Assembly (NCBI RefSeq): GCF_900113255.1
Contig: NZ_FOOR01000003.1
Span: 1 to 64,000, forward strand
From: Novosphingobium sp. CF614
GTDB lineage: Bacteria; Pseudomonadota; Alphaproteobacteria; Sphingomonadales; Sphingomonadaceae
DNA length: 64,000 nt
Direction: 5' to 3'
The position numbers and the translations under genes are program-made. The notes under the pieces were generated by a model that was given only the letters and a program-made list of their open reading frames with translations, had not been told where the DNA came from and searched no databases. Shown here in pieces: positions 16,096 through 23,838 of the stretch. The first letter of the stretch is position 1; every line of letters starts with the position of its first letter.

Positions 16096-17832
16096 TCAGG
16101 CGCCGATCTCCACGCCTCCATTCCGGCGCGCGAAGGGCACGCGGCGCAGCACCAGGGTGCGGTAATCGGGCGAGAGCACGGTATCGACGGCCACGAAGGT
16201 GGCCATTCCCTGTTCCCGCCCGAATTCGACGCGGACATAGCCCTGGTGCCTGTCGTCGGTCCAGGCAACCTCGGGAATGTGCTCGGCATAGGCCTTGTCG
16301 AGCGCGCGCACGGTGGCATCCCCGAAGCCGCTGTCGACGAAGTCCCCCGGCGAGGAAATGCCCGCCGTGCCGAATTCGATGCCGGCGGAGCGGCCCGCGT
16401 CATCGGCCAGGCGGTTCGCCCAGAAGCTGTGGCTGTCGCCCGAAAGGAACACGAGATCGCCGGCGCCGGCCCGGCGCGACAAGTCGTAGAGCCGCTCGCG
16501 CGCCCAGGGATAGCCGCCCCAGGCGTCGGTGTAGTCGGGCAGGTTGAAGCGGCCCCTCCAGGCCAGCGACACCGCCGGATCGGCGGCGAGCTTCGCAAGC
16601 TCGTCCTTCGATTTCGCCGCCGCCAGCTTCGCGAAGGGATCGGGCACGATGCCGAGCTTCGCGACGTCAGGCACGTCGACCCGGGCGATCACCATCGGAC
16701 AGCCGATGATCCGCCATGGCTGCCCATCCTTCACCGAACGCGAAAGCGCCGCCTCGAGGTCCGCCTCCAGTTCGGCGGACAGGATCGGGCGGCCAGGAGC
16801 GCCGAGCACTTCCTTGCGGAACCGGTCGGCGGAAGCCTGGTCGGTTATGCCCTCGGCATGATCCAGGTATTCGATCTGCCTGGCCCGCGCGCTATGCCGG
16901 GTCTCCAGCGTGTGCAGCAGCGCCAGGTCGCCGAAGCTGTATCCGCGCCAGAACTGCATCCGGGTGCGGCCCTTGGCCGGCAGCCACGCGGGTTCGCGCA
17001 CCGGCATCCATTCGTAGTAGGCCTGGATCGAGGCGGCACGGCGGGCCGCCCAGTCGCCTTCGGTCGCCGGCTGGTGGTTCTGGGCACCGCCGGTCCAGGG
17101 ATTGTTGGCGCTCTCATGATCGTCCCAGCAGGCAAGCAGGGTATGGTTGGCGTGCATCGCCTGCGAACCGGCATCGGTCTTGTACTGGGCATGGCGCGCG
17201 CGATAGTCGGCCAGCGAGACGATTTCGTGCAGCGGATCATGGGTGCGGCCGATCGTGCGCGCGACATCGGCACCCCAGCCGTCCTTGCCGCCGTATTCGT
17301 AGATATAGTCCCCGGTATGCAGCACGAAGTCGACGTCGGCATCGCGGGCGATGGCGTCATAGGCATTGAACAGGCCGAAAGCATAGTTCGAGCATGACAT
17401 CAGCGCGATGCCGAGCCGGTCGAGCTTGCCCCGGGGCAGCGTGCGCGCCCTGCCGACGGCAGACGTGGCCCCGCCCAGGCGGAAACGATAGTAATAGGTG
17501 CCGCCGGGCGCGAGGTCGCCGGCCAGGACCTTGACCGTATGGTCGCGGCCCGCGTCGGTGGAGAAGGCACCCAACCTGAGCACTTGCGCGAAGCCGGGCG
17601 TGGCGCTCAGTTCCCAGGTGCCTTCGGCGGCGGCACCGGCGCTCACGCGGGTCCACAGGACCACGCTGGTGGCATCGGGATCGCCGCTCGCCACGCCGTG
17701 GCGGAAGGTCGGATTGGCGGGCGCGGACCGCGCCAGCAGCGCGGATGGAAGCGCCAGGAAGGCCGCGCTCCCGGCCATGCCCGCAAGCAGTGCGCGGCGC
17801 GAGACTTCGGCGTGACGGAAAGTGCGTGTCAT
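16096..17832 (-). CDS. phoD: PhoD-like alkaline phosphatase/phosphodiesterase, Tat-exported
   Basis: A 578-residue secreted phosphatase. A twin-arginine signal SRRALLAGMAG is followed by the PhoD N-terminal domain (FRHGVASGDPDATSVVLWTRV) and the metallophosphatase domain (HTGDYIYEYGG, LLACWDDHESANN, FLSGDSHSFWANRLA carrying Fe/Ca ligands). It would release phosphate from phosphomono- and diesters outside the cytoplasm. The start at 17832 is chosen so the Tat signal is N-terminal; the frame is open upstream. A TonB receptor lies just upstream on the same strand, separated by two strong hairpins, suggesting a linked phosphate or organophosphate function. Confidence 0.92.
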   Translation of the reverse strand: MTRTFRHAEVSRRALLAGMAGSAAFLALPSALLARSAPANPTFRHGVASGDPDATSVVLWTRVSAGAAAEGTWELSATPGFAQVLRLGAFSTDAGRDHTVKVLAGDLAPGGTYYYRFRLGGATSAVGRARTLPRGKLDRLGIALMSCSNYAFGLFNAYDAIARDADVDFVLHTGDYIYEYGGKDGWGADVARTIGRTHDPLHEIVSLADYRARHAQYKTDAGSQAMHANHTLLACWDDHESANNPWTGGAQNHQPATEGDWAARRAASIQAYYEWMPVREPAWLPAKGRTRMQFWRGYSFGDLALLHTLETRHSARARQIEYLDHAEGITDQASADRFRKEVLGAPGRPILSAELEADLEAALSRSVKDGQPWRIIGCPMVIARVDVPDVAKLGIVPDPFAKLAAAKSKDELAKLAADPAVSLAWRGRFNLPDYTDAWGGYPWARERLYDLSRRAGAGDLVFLSGDSHSFWANRLADDAGRSAGIEFGTAGISSPGDFVDSGFGDATVRALDKAYAEHIPEVAWTDDRHQGYVRVEFGREQGMATFVAVDTVLSPDYRTLVLRRVPFARRNGGVEIGA

Positions 17833-17867
17833 GGCTTGGCGCTCCTGTCGGCTTCGGCGCGGAATTC

Positions 17868-17907
17868 TGGAGCGGGATGCGCCCGGGTAGAGGCGGATCC
17901 CGCTCCA
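17868..17907. repeat. Inverted repeat with 11-bp perfect arms
   Basis: TGGAGCGGGAT and ATCCCGCTCCA flank an 18-nt GC-rich loop, 36 bp upstream of phoD. It is strong enough to act as an RNA hairpin in the phoD leader or as a 3' end for the receptor transcript. Confidence 0.75.
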
Positions 17908-17925
17908 TTTGTTCATTGCTTTCCG

Positions 17926-17966
17926 CATTTTGAAGTCGCCGGGCGCTTCCGCCCGACTTCAAAATG
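17926..17966. terminator. Long hairpin between TonB receptor and phoD
   Basis: CATTTTGAAGTC pairs perfectly with GACTTCAAAATG (12 bp), and an inner GGGCG/CGCCC stem closes on a CTTC tetraloop after a 3-nt bulge. It begins about 105 nt past the receptor stop. There is no 3' U-run in either direction, so it may protect RNA ends rather than terminate by itself. Confidence 0.55.
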
Positions 17967-18071
17967 CCCTATGTCATGCGGACATTGCGGTTTCGGGAAA
18001 CCGAAGGCGGACCGGCTTTGGACGCCGGCGCGCCTTCGGGCACTCCCCCGTGAATCTCGGTGAAACGCCGA

Positions 18072-20441
18072 TCAGAAATCGGCGGTGGCAGTGAAGATCA
18101 TCGTGCGCGGCGCCCCGATCCAGGCATATCCGCCGGAGATGCCGCCAAGGTAGCTTTCATCGGTCAGGTTGTTGACGGTGAGCGAGAAATCGACCGTCTT
18201 GAGCCAGTCGCTGAGCGCTTCGCCCTTCACGCCCACGTTGAGATCGGTGAGGAAGTAGTTTTCCGCGACCCAGCTGTTGCCGGCGTTGACGAAGCGATCG
18301 CCGGTGTACTTGCCGGTAACTCCCACGCGGACCGGGCCGTACTGGTAATTGGCCGAGAGCACCCACATGGTCTTGGGAATGCCGGTAACGCCGTTGCCCG
18401 GGGTGATGCCCTGCTCCTCGTCGAGCACCGCGCTGCCGGTGCCGCGATACGTCGCGTCGGTATAAGTGAAGGCTCCGTAGAGGTTCAGCCCCGTCATGGG
18501 CTTGACGTTGGCCAGCAGTTCGAAGCCTTCGGAATCGATGCCGCCCGCGTTGAAGAACGTGCCGTCGCCTTCACCGATGTAGTCGGGGCCCGCTCCCGTC
18601 GAACTGGAAACGAAGATCACCTGGTTGGAGAACTTCGCCTTGAACCACGTGGCGGAGCCCCGGAACCAGCCGTTGGCATAGCGCACGCCGGCTTCCCAGT
18701 TCTCCGAGGTCTCGGGCTTGAGCTGCGAGAGGTCGGCGTTGCTGAATTCGAGCACGGCGTCACTGAGCGCCTTGAAGTTTTCCGCATAGCCGCCGAACAG
18801 GTTGAGCCCGTCGATCGGCTCGACCTGGATACCGCCCGAAAGCAGCACCTTGGAGGTCGACTTGAGGCGCGTGTTGTCCGTCTCGCCGAACAGGTCAATG
18901 CGCTTGATGTGGTTGATGAACTGCTTGGCGCCGACGTTGGCGGTGACGGGGCCGAACTCGACCGTGTCCTGCACGTACCACTTGAAGGTGTCCTGCGGAT
19001 ACTTGCGGCTGTACTGGGTCCAGTACGGCGTCGATTCGTATTCGGGGCCGACCGTGGTGTCGATCACGTTGTGCCAGTCGCGCCATTCCTGGCGATGCGT
19101 GTCCTCATACCAGAGACCGCCGCGCAGGGTGTTCTTCACCGCGCCGAAGTCCGCGCGCCACGCGGCATCGAAGGCTCCGCCGAGACGGTCCTTGCGGTAG
19201 TGCGTATGACGATAGGACTGCGCGCCGATCGCCCCGGCGGGATAGCACCTGGGATCGTAGTGCGGATCGGTGGTGCCGCCATAGGGAAAGGTCAGCGTGC
19301 CGGTGCAGCCCGCCGCCGGGCTGAGCGCAACGCCGTCGGCATCGACGAAGTAGATCCGGCCAAGCGGCGACCCGCCGTCGGCATGGCCGCCGGAAAGCTC
19401 GCTCTGCGGATTGCCGGTGCCGTCACTGATGACGTCCACGACGTATTGCGGCACCCAGTCGCCGCGCCCGGCCATGTCGTGATAATAGACCGAGGCGTGC
19501 AGGTCGATCGCGTCGGCGATCGTGGTGTCCGCCTTGAGATAGCCCAGGAAGTTCTTGCGCAGCGTCGACCAGGCGCGGCGGTAGGCCTGGTCCTGGTAGG
19601 GCACGCCGGTCCAGCCTGCGGTCAGGCCATCGGTGTGCGGATCGGCCGCGAATTGCGCCGCCGAGTAGACCTGATCGTAGTTGTCCTCATGCGCGTCGTC
19701 ATAGCTGGCATAGCCGGTGAGCTTGACGGGCGTATCGATGATGAACTTGCCCGCGAAGTTGTCGCGGTGGTTCTGCGCGGATGCGCCGACCCAGTCGGTC
19801 GCTTCCTGGTGCGAGTAGGAAATCCACGCCCTGGCCACGCCGCCCAGGACCGCGCCCGTGTCGAACCGGCCGTAATAGCGGCTGGCCTGATAGTCACCGA
19901 GCGAGGCCGAAAGACGCAAGCGCCTCTCGTCGAGCGGATCGGACGTCACGAAGTTGAGCGTGCCGCCGAGCGCCTCGTTGGAAAGCGAGCCGATGTCCGC
20001 GGTGCCCTGCGAAACCTCGACGGTGCGCAAGTTCATGCTGTCGATGAAACGGTTGGCCTTCGATCCGCCGCCGTAGTTCGATCCGCCGTTGGGCAGCCCG
20101 TCGATGGTGATGCCGACCTGCTGCTGGTCAAGGTTGGTCTGGAAACCGCGAATGGATACGGCGGTCGACCAGTCGTCGAAGCCGAAGGCATCGCCTTCCT
20201 GCACCTGCACGCCCGGCAGGATATCGACGAAGTCCAGCACCGAGGCGATCGGCGGCTGCTCGGCGATCATCTCCGGGGTGACAGCGGCGTTGTTGTACGT
20301 GGTGCGCGTTCCGGTGACGATGATGGCATCGGCGGCATCGGCAACATCGCCCGCTTCATCGGCCGTGGCCGGCGAGGCCAAGGCGATCGCGGCGAGGCAG
20401 GTGCCGAGAATGCAGGAATTGCGAATGACTTGGAATCGCAT
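18072..20441 (-). CDS. TonB-dependent receptor
   Basis: A 789-residue outer-membrane transporter. A signal peptide ends near AIALASPATADEAG; the plug follows with IIVTGTRTTYNNAAVTPEMI and SVLDFVDILPGVQVQEGDAF, and the barrel ends in ATADF with the aromatic C-terminus. Placement upstream of phoD on the same strand suggests uptake of a phosphorylated or phytate-like compound, but specificity cannot be read from sequence. Its 5' leader folds into a hairpin that buries the ribosome binding site (20447-20478), an unusual arrangement. The start at 20441 is chosen because AAGGGGG lies upstream at proper spacing and a signal peptide starts there. Confidence 0.92.
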   Translation of the reverse strand: MRFQVIRNSCILGTCLAAIALASPATADEAGDVADAADAIIVTGTRTTYNNAAVTPEMIAEQPPIASVLDFVDILPGVQVQEGDAFGFDDWSTAVSIRGFQTNLDQQQVGITIDGLPNGGSNYGGGSKANRFIDSMNLRTVEVSQGTADIGSLSNEALGGTLNFVTSDPLDERRLRLSASLGDYQASRYYGRFDTGAVLGGVARAWISYSHQEATDWVGASAQNHRDNFAGKFIIDTPVKLTGYASYDDAHEDNYDQVYSAAQFAADPHTDGLTAGWTGVPYQDQAYRRAWSTLRKNFLGYLKADTTIADAIDLHASVYYHDMAGRGDWVPQYVVDVISDGTGNPQSELSGGHADGGSPLGRIYFVDADGVALSPAAGCTGTLTFPYGGTTDPHYDPRCYPAGAIGAQSYRHTHYRKDRLGGAFDAAWRADFGAVKNTLRGGLWYEDTHRQEWRDWHNVIDTTVGPEYESTPYWTQYSRKYPQDTFKWYVQDTVEFGPVTANVGAKQFINHIKRIDLFGETDNTRLKSTSKVLLSGGIQVEPIDGLNLFGGYAENFKALSDAVLEFSNADLSQLKPETSENWEAGVRYANGWFRGSATWFKAKFSNQVIFVSSSTGAGPDYIGEGDGTFFNAGGIDSEGFELLANVKPMTGLNLYGAFTYTDATYRGTGSAVLDEEQGITPGNGVTGIPKTMWVLSANYQYGPVRVGVTGKYTGDRFVNAGNSWVAENYFLTDLNVGVKGEALSDWLKTVDFSLTVNNLTDESYLGGISGGYAWIGAPRTMIFTATADF

Positions 20442-20446
20442 GCGTG

Positions 20447-20478
20447 ATGCCCCCTTATTGGCGTTTCGAAGGGGGCAT
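20447..20478 (-). promoter_or_regulatory. Leader hairpin that buries the ribosome binding site
   Basis: On the minus strand ATGCCCCCTT pairs perfectly over 10 bp with AAGGGGGCAT, which contains the Shine-Dalgarno sequence of the TonB receptor gene 5 nt before its ATG. The loop is 12 nt. When folded, translation should be blocked, so a protein, small RNA or ligand may be needed to open it. Confidence 0.6.
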
Positions 20479-20491
20479 GTGGTCCAGTTTT

Positions 20492-20514
20492 CTGACCTCC
20501 TGCGGTCAGTTTTT
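20492..20514. promoter_or_regulatory. Hairpin or operator CTGACC-N6-GGTCAG
   Basis: A perfect 6-bp inverted repeat, followed on the plus strand by TTTTT. As no plus-strand gene ends here, it is more likely an operator or a second leader hairpin of the TonB receptor than a terminator. Confidence 0.45.
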
Positions 20515-20562
20515 GGGCAGTTCAGAGTCGGAATGGTAACGGTGGAATGTCTGTTGCAAGAC

Positions 20563-20645
20563 AGTTTGACGGCGCCCTGGATTGCTTCGGCGGCCTCTTC
20601 GCCTCGCAACGACGAAGAAGGGAGGAGAATCGGCTTCGTCTCAAT
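20563..20645. repeat. Dispersed intergenic repeat, copy R3
   Basis: Starts AGTTTGACGGCGCCCTGG, then ATTGCTTCGGCGGC, CCTCGCAACGACGAAG and GGGAGGAG. It is the best match to R1 and touches the dnaE2 stop codon at 20641. Confidence 0.75.
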
Positions 20646-23600
20646 GGAAATCCCGCGATCGGGGCAGGACGCGGACGTTTCGCGGATGGCGATGGGCCGC
20701 CGGGGCGACGGGGGACGTGCCGTGCTCGCCCGGTGAAAGCAGGGCCAGCGCCTCGCTGGCATCGGTGACGCGGCGGGCCATCAGGTGCACCACGTCTTCC
20801 TTGCTGCGCTGGATCTCCCCTTCGATCACCATCAGCCGCGCGGCCATGACCGCGCGGCGCTGGCGTTCGAAATCGCGGGCCCAGAGCAGCGCGTTGACCA
20901 CGCCGGTCTCATCCTCGATGGTGATGAACACGGCATTGCCGGTGCCGGGGCGCTGGCGGATCAGCACCACGCCGGCCGCGCGCACCCTGCTGCCGTCCTT
21001 GCCGGCATTGACCGAGGCGCAATCGAGCACGCCGCGCGCCGCGAAGTGATCGCGCAGGAACTGCATCGGGTGGCCTTTGAGCGAGAGCCGGTGGGTCTGG
21101 TAATCGGCGGCGACTTCCTCCGAAGGCGGCATCGGCGGCAGGGCGGCATCGGCTTCGCGGCCCAGTTCCGGCAGATCCCCGGCCGCGAACAGGGGAAGCT
21201 GGGCCGGCGGCACCCGCCGCGCTTCCCAGCCCGCCTCGCGCCGGCTCTGGCCCAGCGATCCGAGCGCGTCGGCATCGGCCAGCAGGTGCAGTGCGCGCGA
21301 AGGCAGGCCGGCGCGGCGGGCGAGATCCTCCAGGCCCGCGATCGGAGCCCGGGCCCGCGCGGCGACGAGCGCCTCCGCCCACGGTTCGCGGAACCCGTCG
21401 ATCTGGCGCAGGCCCAGGCGCAGCACGCGTTCGCCTTCCAGCGCGTTGTCCCAGCCGCTGGCCTTGACGTCGATCGGCCGCACTTCCACCCCATGCTCGC
21501 GCGCGTCGCGCACGAGCTGGGCAGGCGCGTAGAAGCCCATGGGCTGGCTGTTGAGCAGGGCGCATGTGAAAGCCGCCGGGTAATGGCACTTCAGCCATGA
21601 CGAGACATAGGCGAGCCAGGCGAAGGCCTGCGCGTGGCTTTCGGGAAAGCCATATTCGCCGAAGCCCTTGATCTGTTCGAAGCAGCGCTCGGCGAAATCG
21701 CGCGGGTATCCGCGAGAGACCATGCCCTCGATCATCAGCGACTGGTAGTGATGCACGGTGCCGTGGTGCCGGAAAGTCGCCATGGCGCGGCGCAGCCCGT
21801 CGGCCTGGGCGGGAGTGAACCTGGCGGCGACGATCGCCAGCTTCATCGCCTGTTCCTGGAACAGCGGCACGCCCAGCGTCTTTTCCAGCACGTCCTTCAG
21901 CTCGTCCGGACTGTCCGGCGGGCCGGGATATTCGGGTATCTCCTCCTGGTTGCGCCGCCGCAGGTAGGGGTGGACCATGCCGCCCTGGATCGGCCCGGGC
22001 CGCACGATCGCCACCTGGATGACAAGGTCGTAGAGGCACCTGGGCTTCATGCGCGGCAGCATCGAGATCTGGGCGCGGCTTTCGACCTGGAAAGTGCCGA
22101 TGCTGTCCGCCCTTTGCAGCATCTTGTAAGTCGCCTCGTCCTCCCGCGGGACGCTGGCCAGCGTCAGGTCGCGCAGGCCCTGCGCGCGCAGCAGGTCGAA
22201 GCTCTTGCGGATGCAGGTGAGCATGCCCAGCGCCAGCACGTCCACCTTCATCATGCCCAGCGCGTCGAGATCGTCCTTGTCCCATTCGATGAAGGTACGC
22301 TCGGGCATGACCGCGTTGTGGATCGGCACCAGTTCGTCGAGCCGCCCCTCGCTCAGCACGAAGCCGCCGACATGCTGCGAAAGATGGCGCGGGAATTCGA
22401 GCAATTGCCCGACGATGTCGCGCAGGCGCACGAGTTCCGGGTTGGCGGGATCGAAGCCCGCCTCGACCAGCCGCTCTTCGGGCATCGCGCTGCCGCTCCA
22501 GCTGCCCCAGACAGTGCCGGCGAGGCGCGCGGTCACATCCTCGGTCAGGCCCAGCGCCTTGCCCACCTCGCGCACGGCGCTGCGCTGGCGATAGTGGATG
22601 ACGGTCGCCGCGATCCCCGCCTTCTCGCGGCCATACCGCCGGTAGATATACTGCATCACTTCCTCGCGCCGCTCGTGCTCGAAATCGACGTCGATGTCGG
22701 GCGGCTCGTTGCGCTCCTCGGACAGGAAGCGGGAGAATAGCAGCTTTTCCTTCACCGGATCGATCGGCGTCACCCCAAGCAGGTAGCAGACCAGCGAATT
22801 GGCGGCGCTGCCCCGGCCCTGGCACAGGATCGGCGGATCGAGGCTGCGGGCATGGCGCACGATGTCATGCACGGTCAGGAAATAGCAGGCATAGTTCCGC
22901 GTCCCGATCAGGCGGAACTCCTCGGCCAGCACCGCGCGGTAGGCTGGGGGCAATCCGCCGGGAAAACGATCCCGCGCGCCCTGCTCCACCAGATGTTCCA
23001 GCCAGCCTTGCGGGGTCCATCCCTTGGGCACCGGCTCGTGCGGATATTCATAGGCGAGCTGGTCCAGCGTGAATTCCACGCGGGCGAACAAATCCCGTGT
23101 CGCCGCCAAGGCTTGCGGGCAATCGCGAAACAGCCGCGCCATTTCCGCCGGCGGCTTGAGGTGGCGTTCGCCATTGGCGGCCAGGCGGCGGCCGGCGGTC
23201 TGCACCGTCAGGCCCTCGCGGATGCAGGTCAGCACGTCCTGCAAGGGGCGATCCTCGGGCCGGGCATGGAGCGCATCGCTGGTGGCGATCAGCGGCACGC
23301 CGGTCTGCGCCGCCAGCGCCATGCGCCCGGCCAGCCGCCGCGCGTCCCGCCCGGCGCGCGGCATCGTCGCGGCGAGCCAGAGATGCGGGCTCGCCTCGCG
23401 CAGGGCGCCCAGCAGCCGGGCATCCGCGTCCATGGCGATCAGCGCCATGTCCTGGGCATGGTCGATAAGGTCCGGCAGGTGCAGCTCGCAGGCGCCTTTC
23501 TCCACCCGCCGGTTGCCCAGCGTGAGCAGCCGGGTCAGCCGGCCCCAGCCCCGGCGGCTGACCGGATAGGCCGCCACGTCGGGGGTGCCGTCGGCAAAGA

Positions 23601-23838
23601 CCAGCCGCGCCCCCATGATCAATCGGAATCCGCCCGCCGCCTCTCCCCCCAGTTCCTTCCATGCCTGATGGGCGCGGACCACGCCCGCCACGGTGTTGCG
23701 ATCGGCCACGCCGATGCCGGCCATGTCCAGCGCATGGGCCCGCGCGACCATCTCCCGCGGGTGCGAGGCGCCGTGCAGGAAGCTGAAGTTGCTGGCCGCG
23801 ACCGGCTCGGCGAAGAACGGCGCCTCCAGCCGGGTCAC
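20641..23838 (-). CDS. dnaE2: Error-prone DNA polymerase DnaE2 (ImuC)
   Basis: A 1065-residue C-family polymerase used for damage tolerance. The N-terminal PHP domain opens with ASNFSFLHGASHPREMV; the polymerase core carries the catalytic PPDIDVDFEHERREEVM block, and the C-terminus has an OB-fold (VRAAGVVLIRQRPGTGNAVF). Length fits DnaE2, about 1,050-1,100 residues. The start is a GTG at 23838 overlapping the imuB stop by 4 bp (GTGA), so it is translationally coupled to imuB. It is the last gene of the SOS cassette led by the LexA box at 26169. A nearby alternative GTG cannot be excluded. Confidence 0.95.
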   Translation of the reverse strand: MTRLEAPFFAEPVAASNFSFLHGASHPREMVARAHALDMAGIGVADRNTVAGVVRAHQAWKELGGEAAGGFRLIMGARLVFADGTPDVAAYPVSRRGWGRLTRLLTLGNRRVEKGACELHLPDLIDHAQDMALIAMDADARLLGALREASPHLWLAATMPRAGRDARRLAGRMALAAQTGVPLIATSDALHARPEDRPLQDVLTCIREGLTVQTAGRRLAANGERHLKPPAEMARLFRDCPQALAATRDLFARVEFTLDQLAYEYPHEPVPKGWTPQGWLEHLVEQGARDRFPGGLPPAYRAVLAEEFRLIGTRNYACYFLTVHDIVRHARSLDPPILCQGRGSAANSLVCYLLGVTPIDPVKEKLLFSRFLSEERNEPPDIDVDFEHERREEVMQYIYRRYGREKAGIAATVIHYRQRSAVREVGKALGLTEDVTARLAGTVWGSWSGSAMPEERLVEAGFDPANPELVRLRDIVGQLLEFPRHLSQHVGGFVLSEGRLDELVPIHNAVMPERTFIEWDKDDLDALGMMKVDVLALGMLTCIRKSFDLLRAQGLRDLTLASVPREDEATYKMLQRADSIGTFQVESRAQISMLPRMKPRCLYDLVIQVAIVRPGPIQGGMVHPYLRRRNQEEIPEYPGPPDSPDELKDVLEKTLGVPLFQEQAMKLAIVAARFTPAQADGLRRAMATFRHHGTVHHYQSLMIEGMVSRGYPRDFAERCFEQIKGFGEYGFPESHAQAFAWLAYVSSWLKCHYPAAFTCALLNSQPMGFYAPAQLVRDAREHGVEVRPIDVKASGWDNALEGERVLRLGLRQIDGFREPWAEALVAARARAPIAGLEDLARRAGLPSRALHLLADADALGSLGQSRREAGWEARRVPPAQLPLFAAGDLPELGREADAALPPMPPSEEVAADYQTHRLSLKGHPMQFLRDHFAARGVLDCASVNAGKDGSRVRAAGVVLIRQRPGTGNAVFITIEDETGVVNALLWARDFERQRRAVMAARLMVIEGEIQRSKEDVVHLMARRVTDASEALALLSPGEHGTSPVAPAAHRHPRNVRVLPRSRDFH

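Noticed and set aside
14854..17397. Long plus-strand open frame of 847 codons opposite the nucleotidyltransferase and phoD
   Set aside because: Antisense to two well-supported genes, with Arg/His/Gly-rich composition and no domain; typical of high-GC DNA. The same applies to 18060-20447 (+), 42768-45290 (+) and 47614-50358 (-).
20492..20514. Plus-strand intrinsic terminator (stem plus TTTTT)
   Set aside because: No plus-strand gene lies upstream to terminate; kept as an operator or leader hairpin instead.
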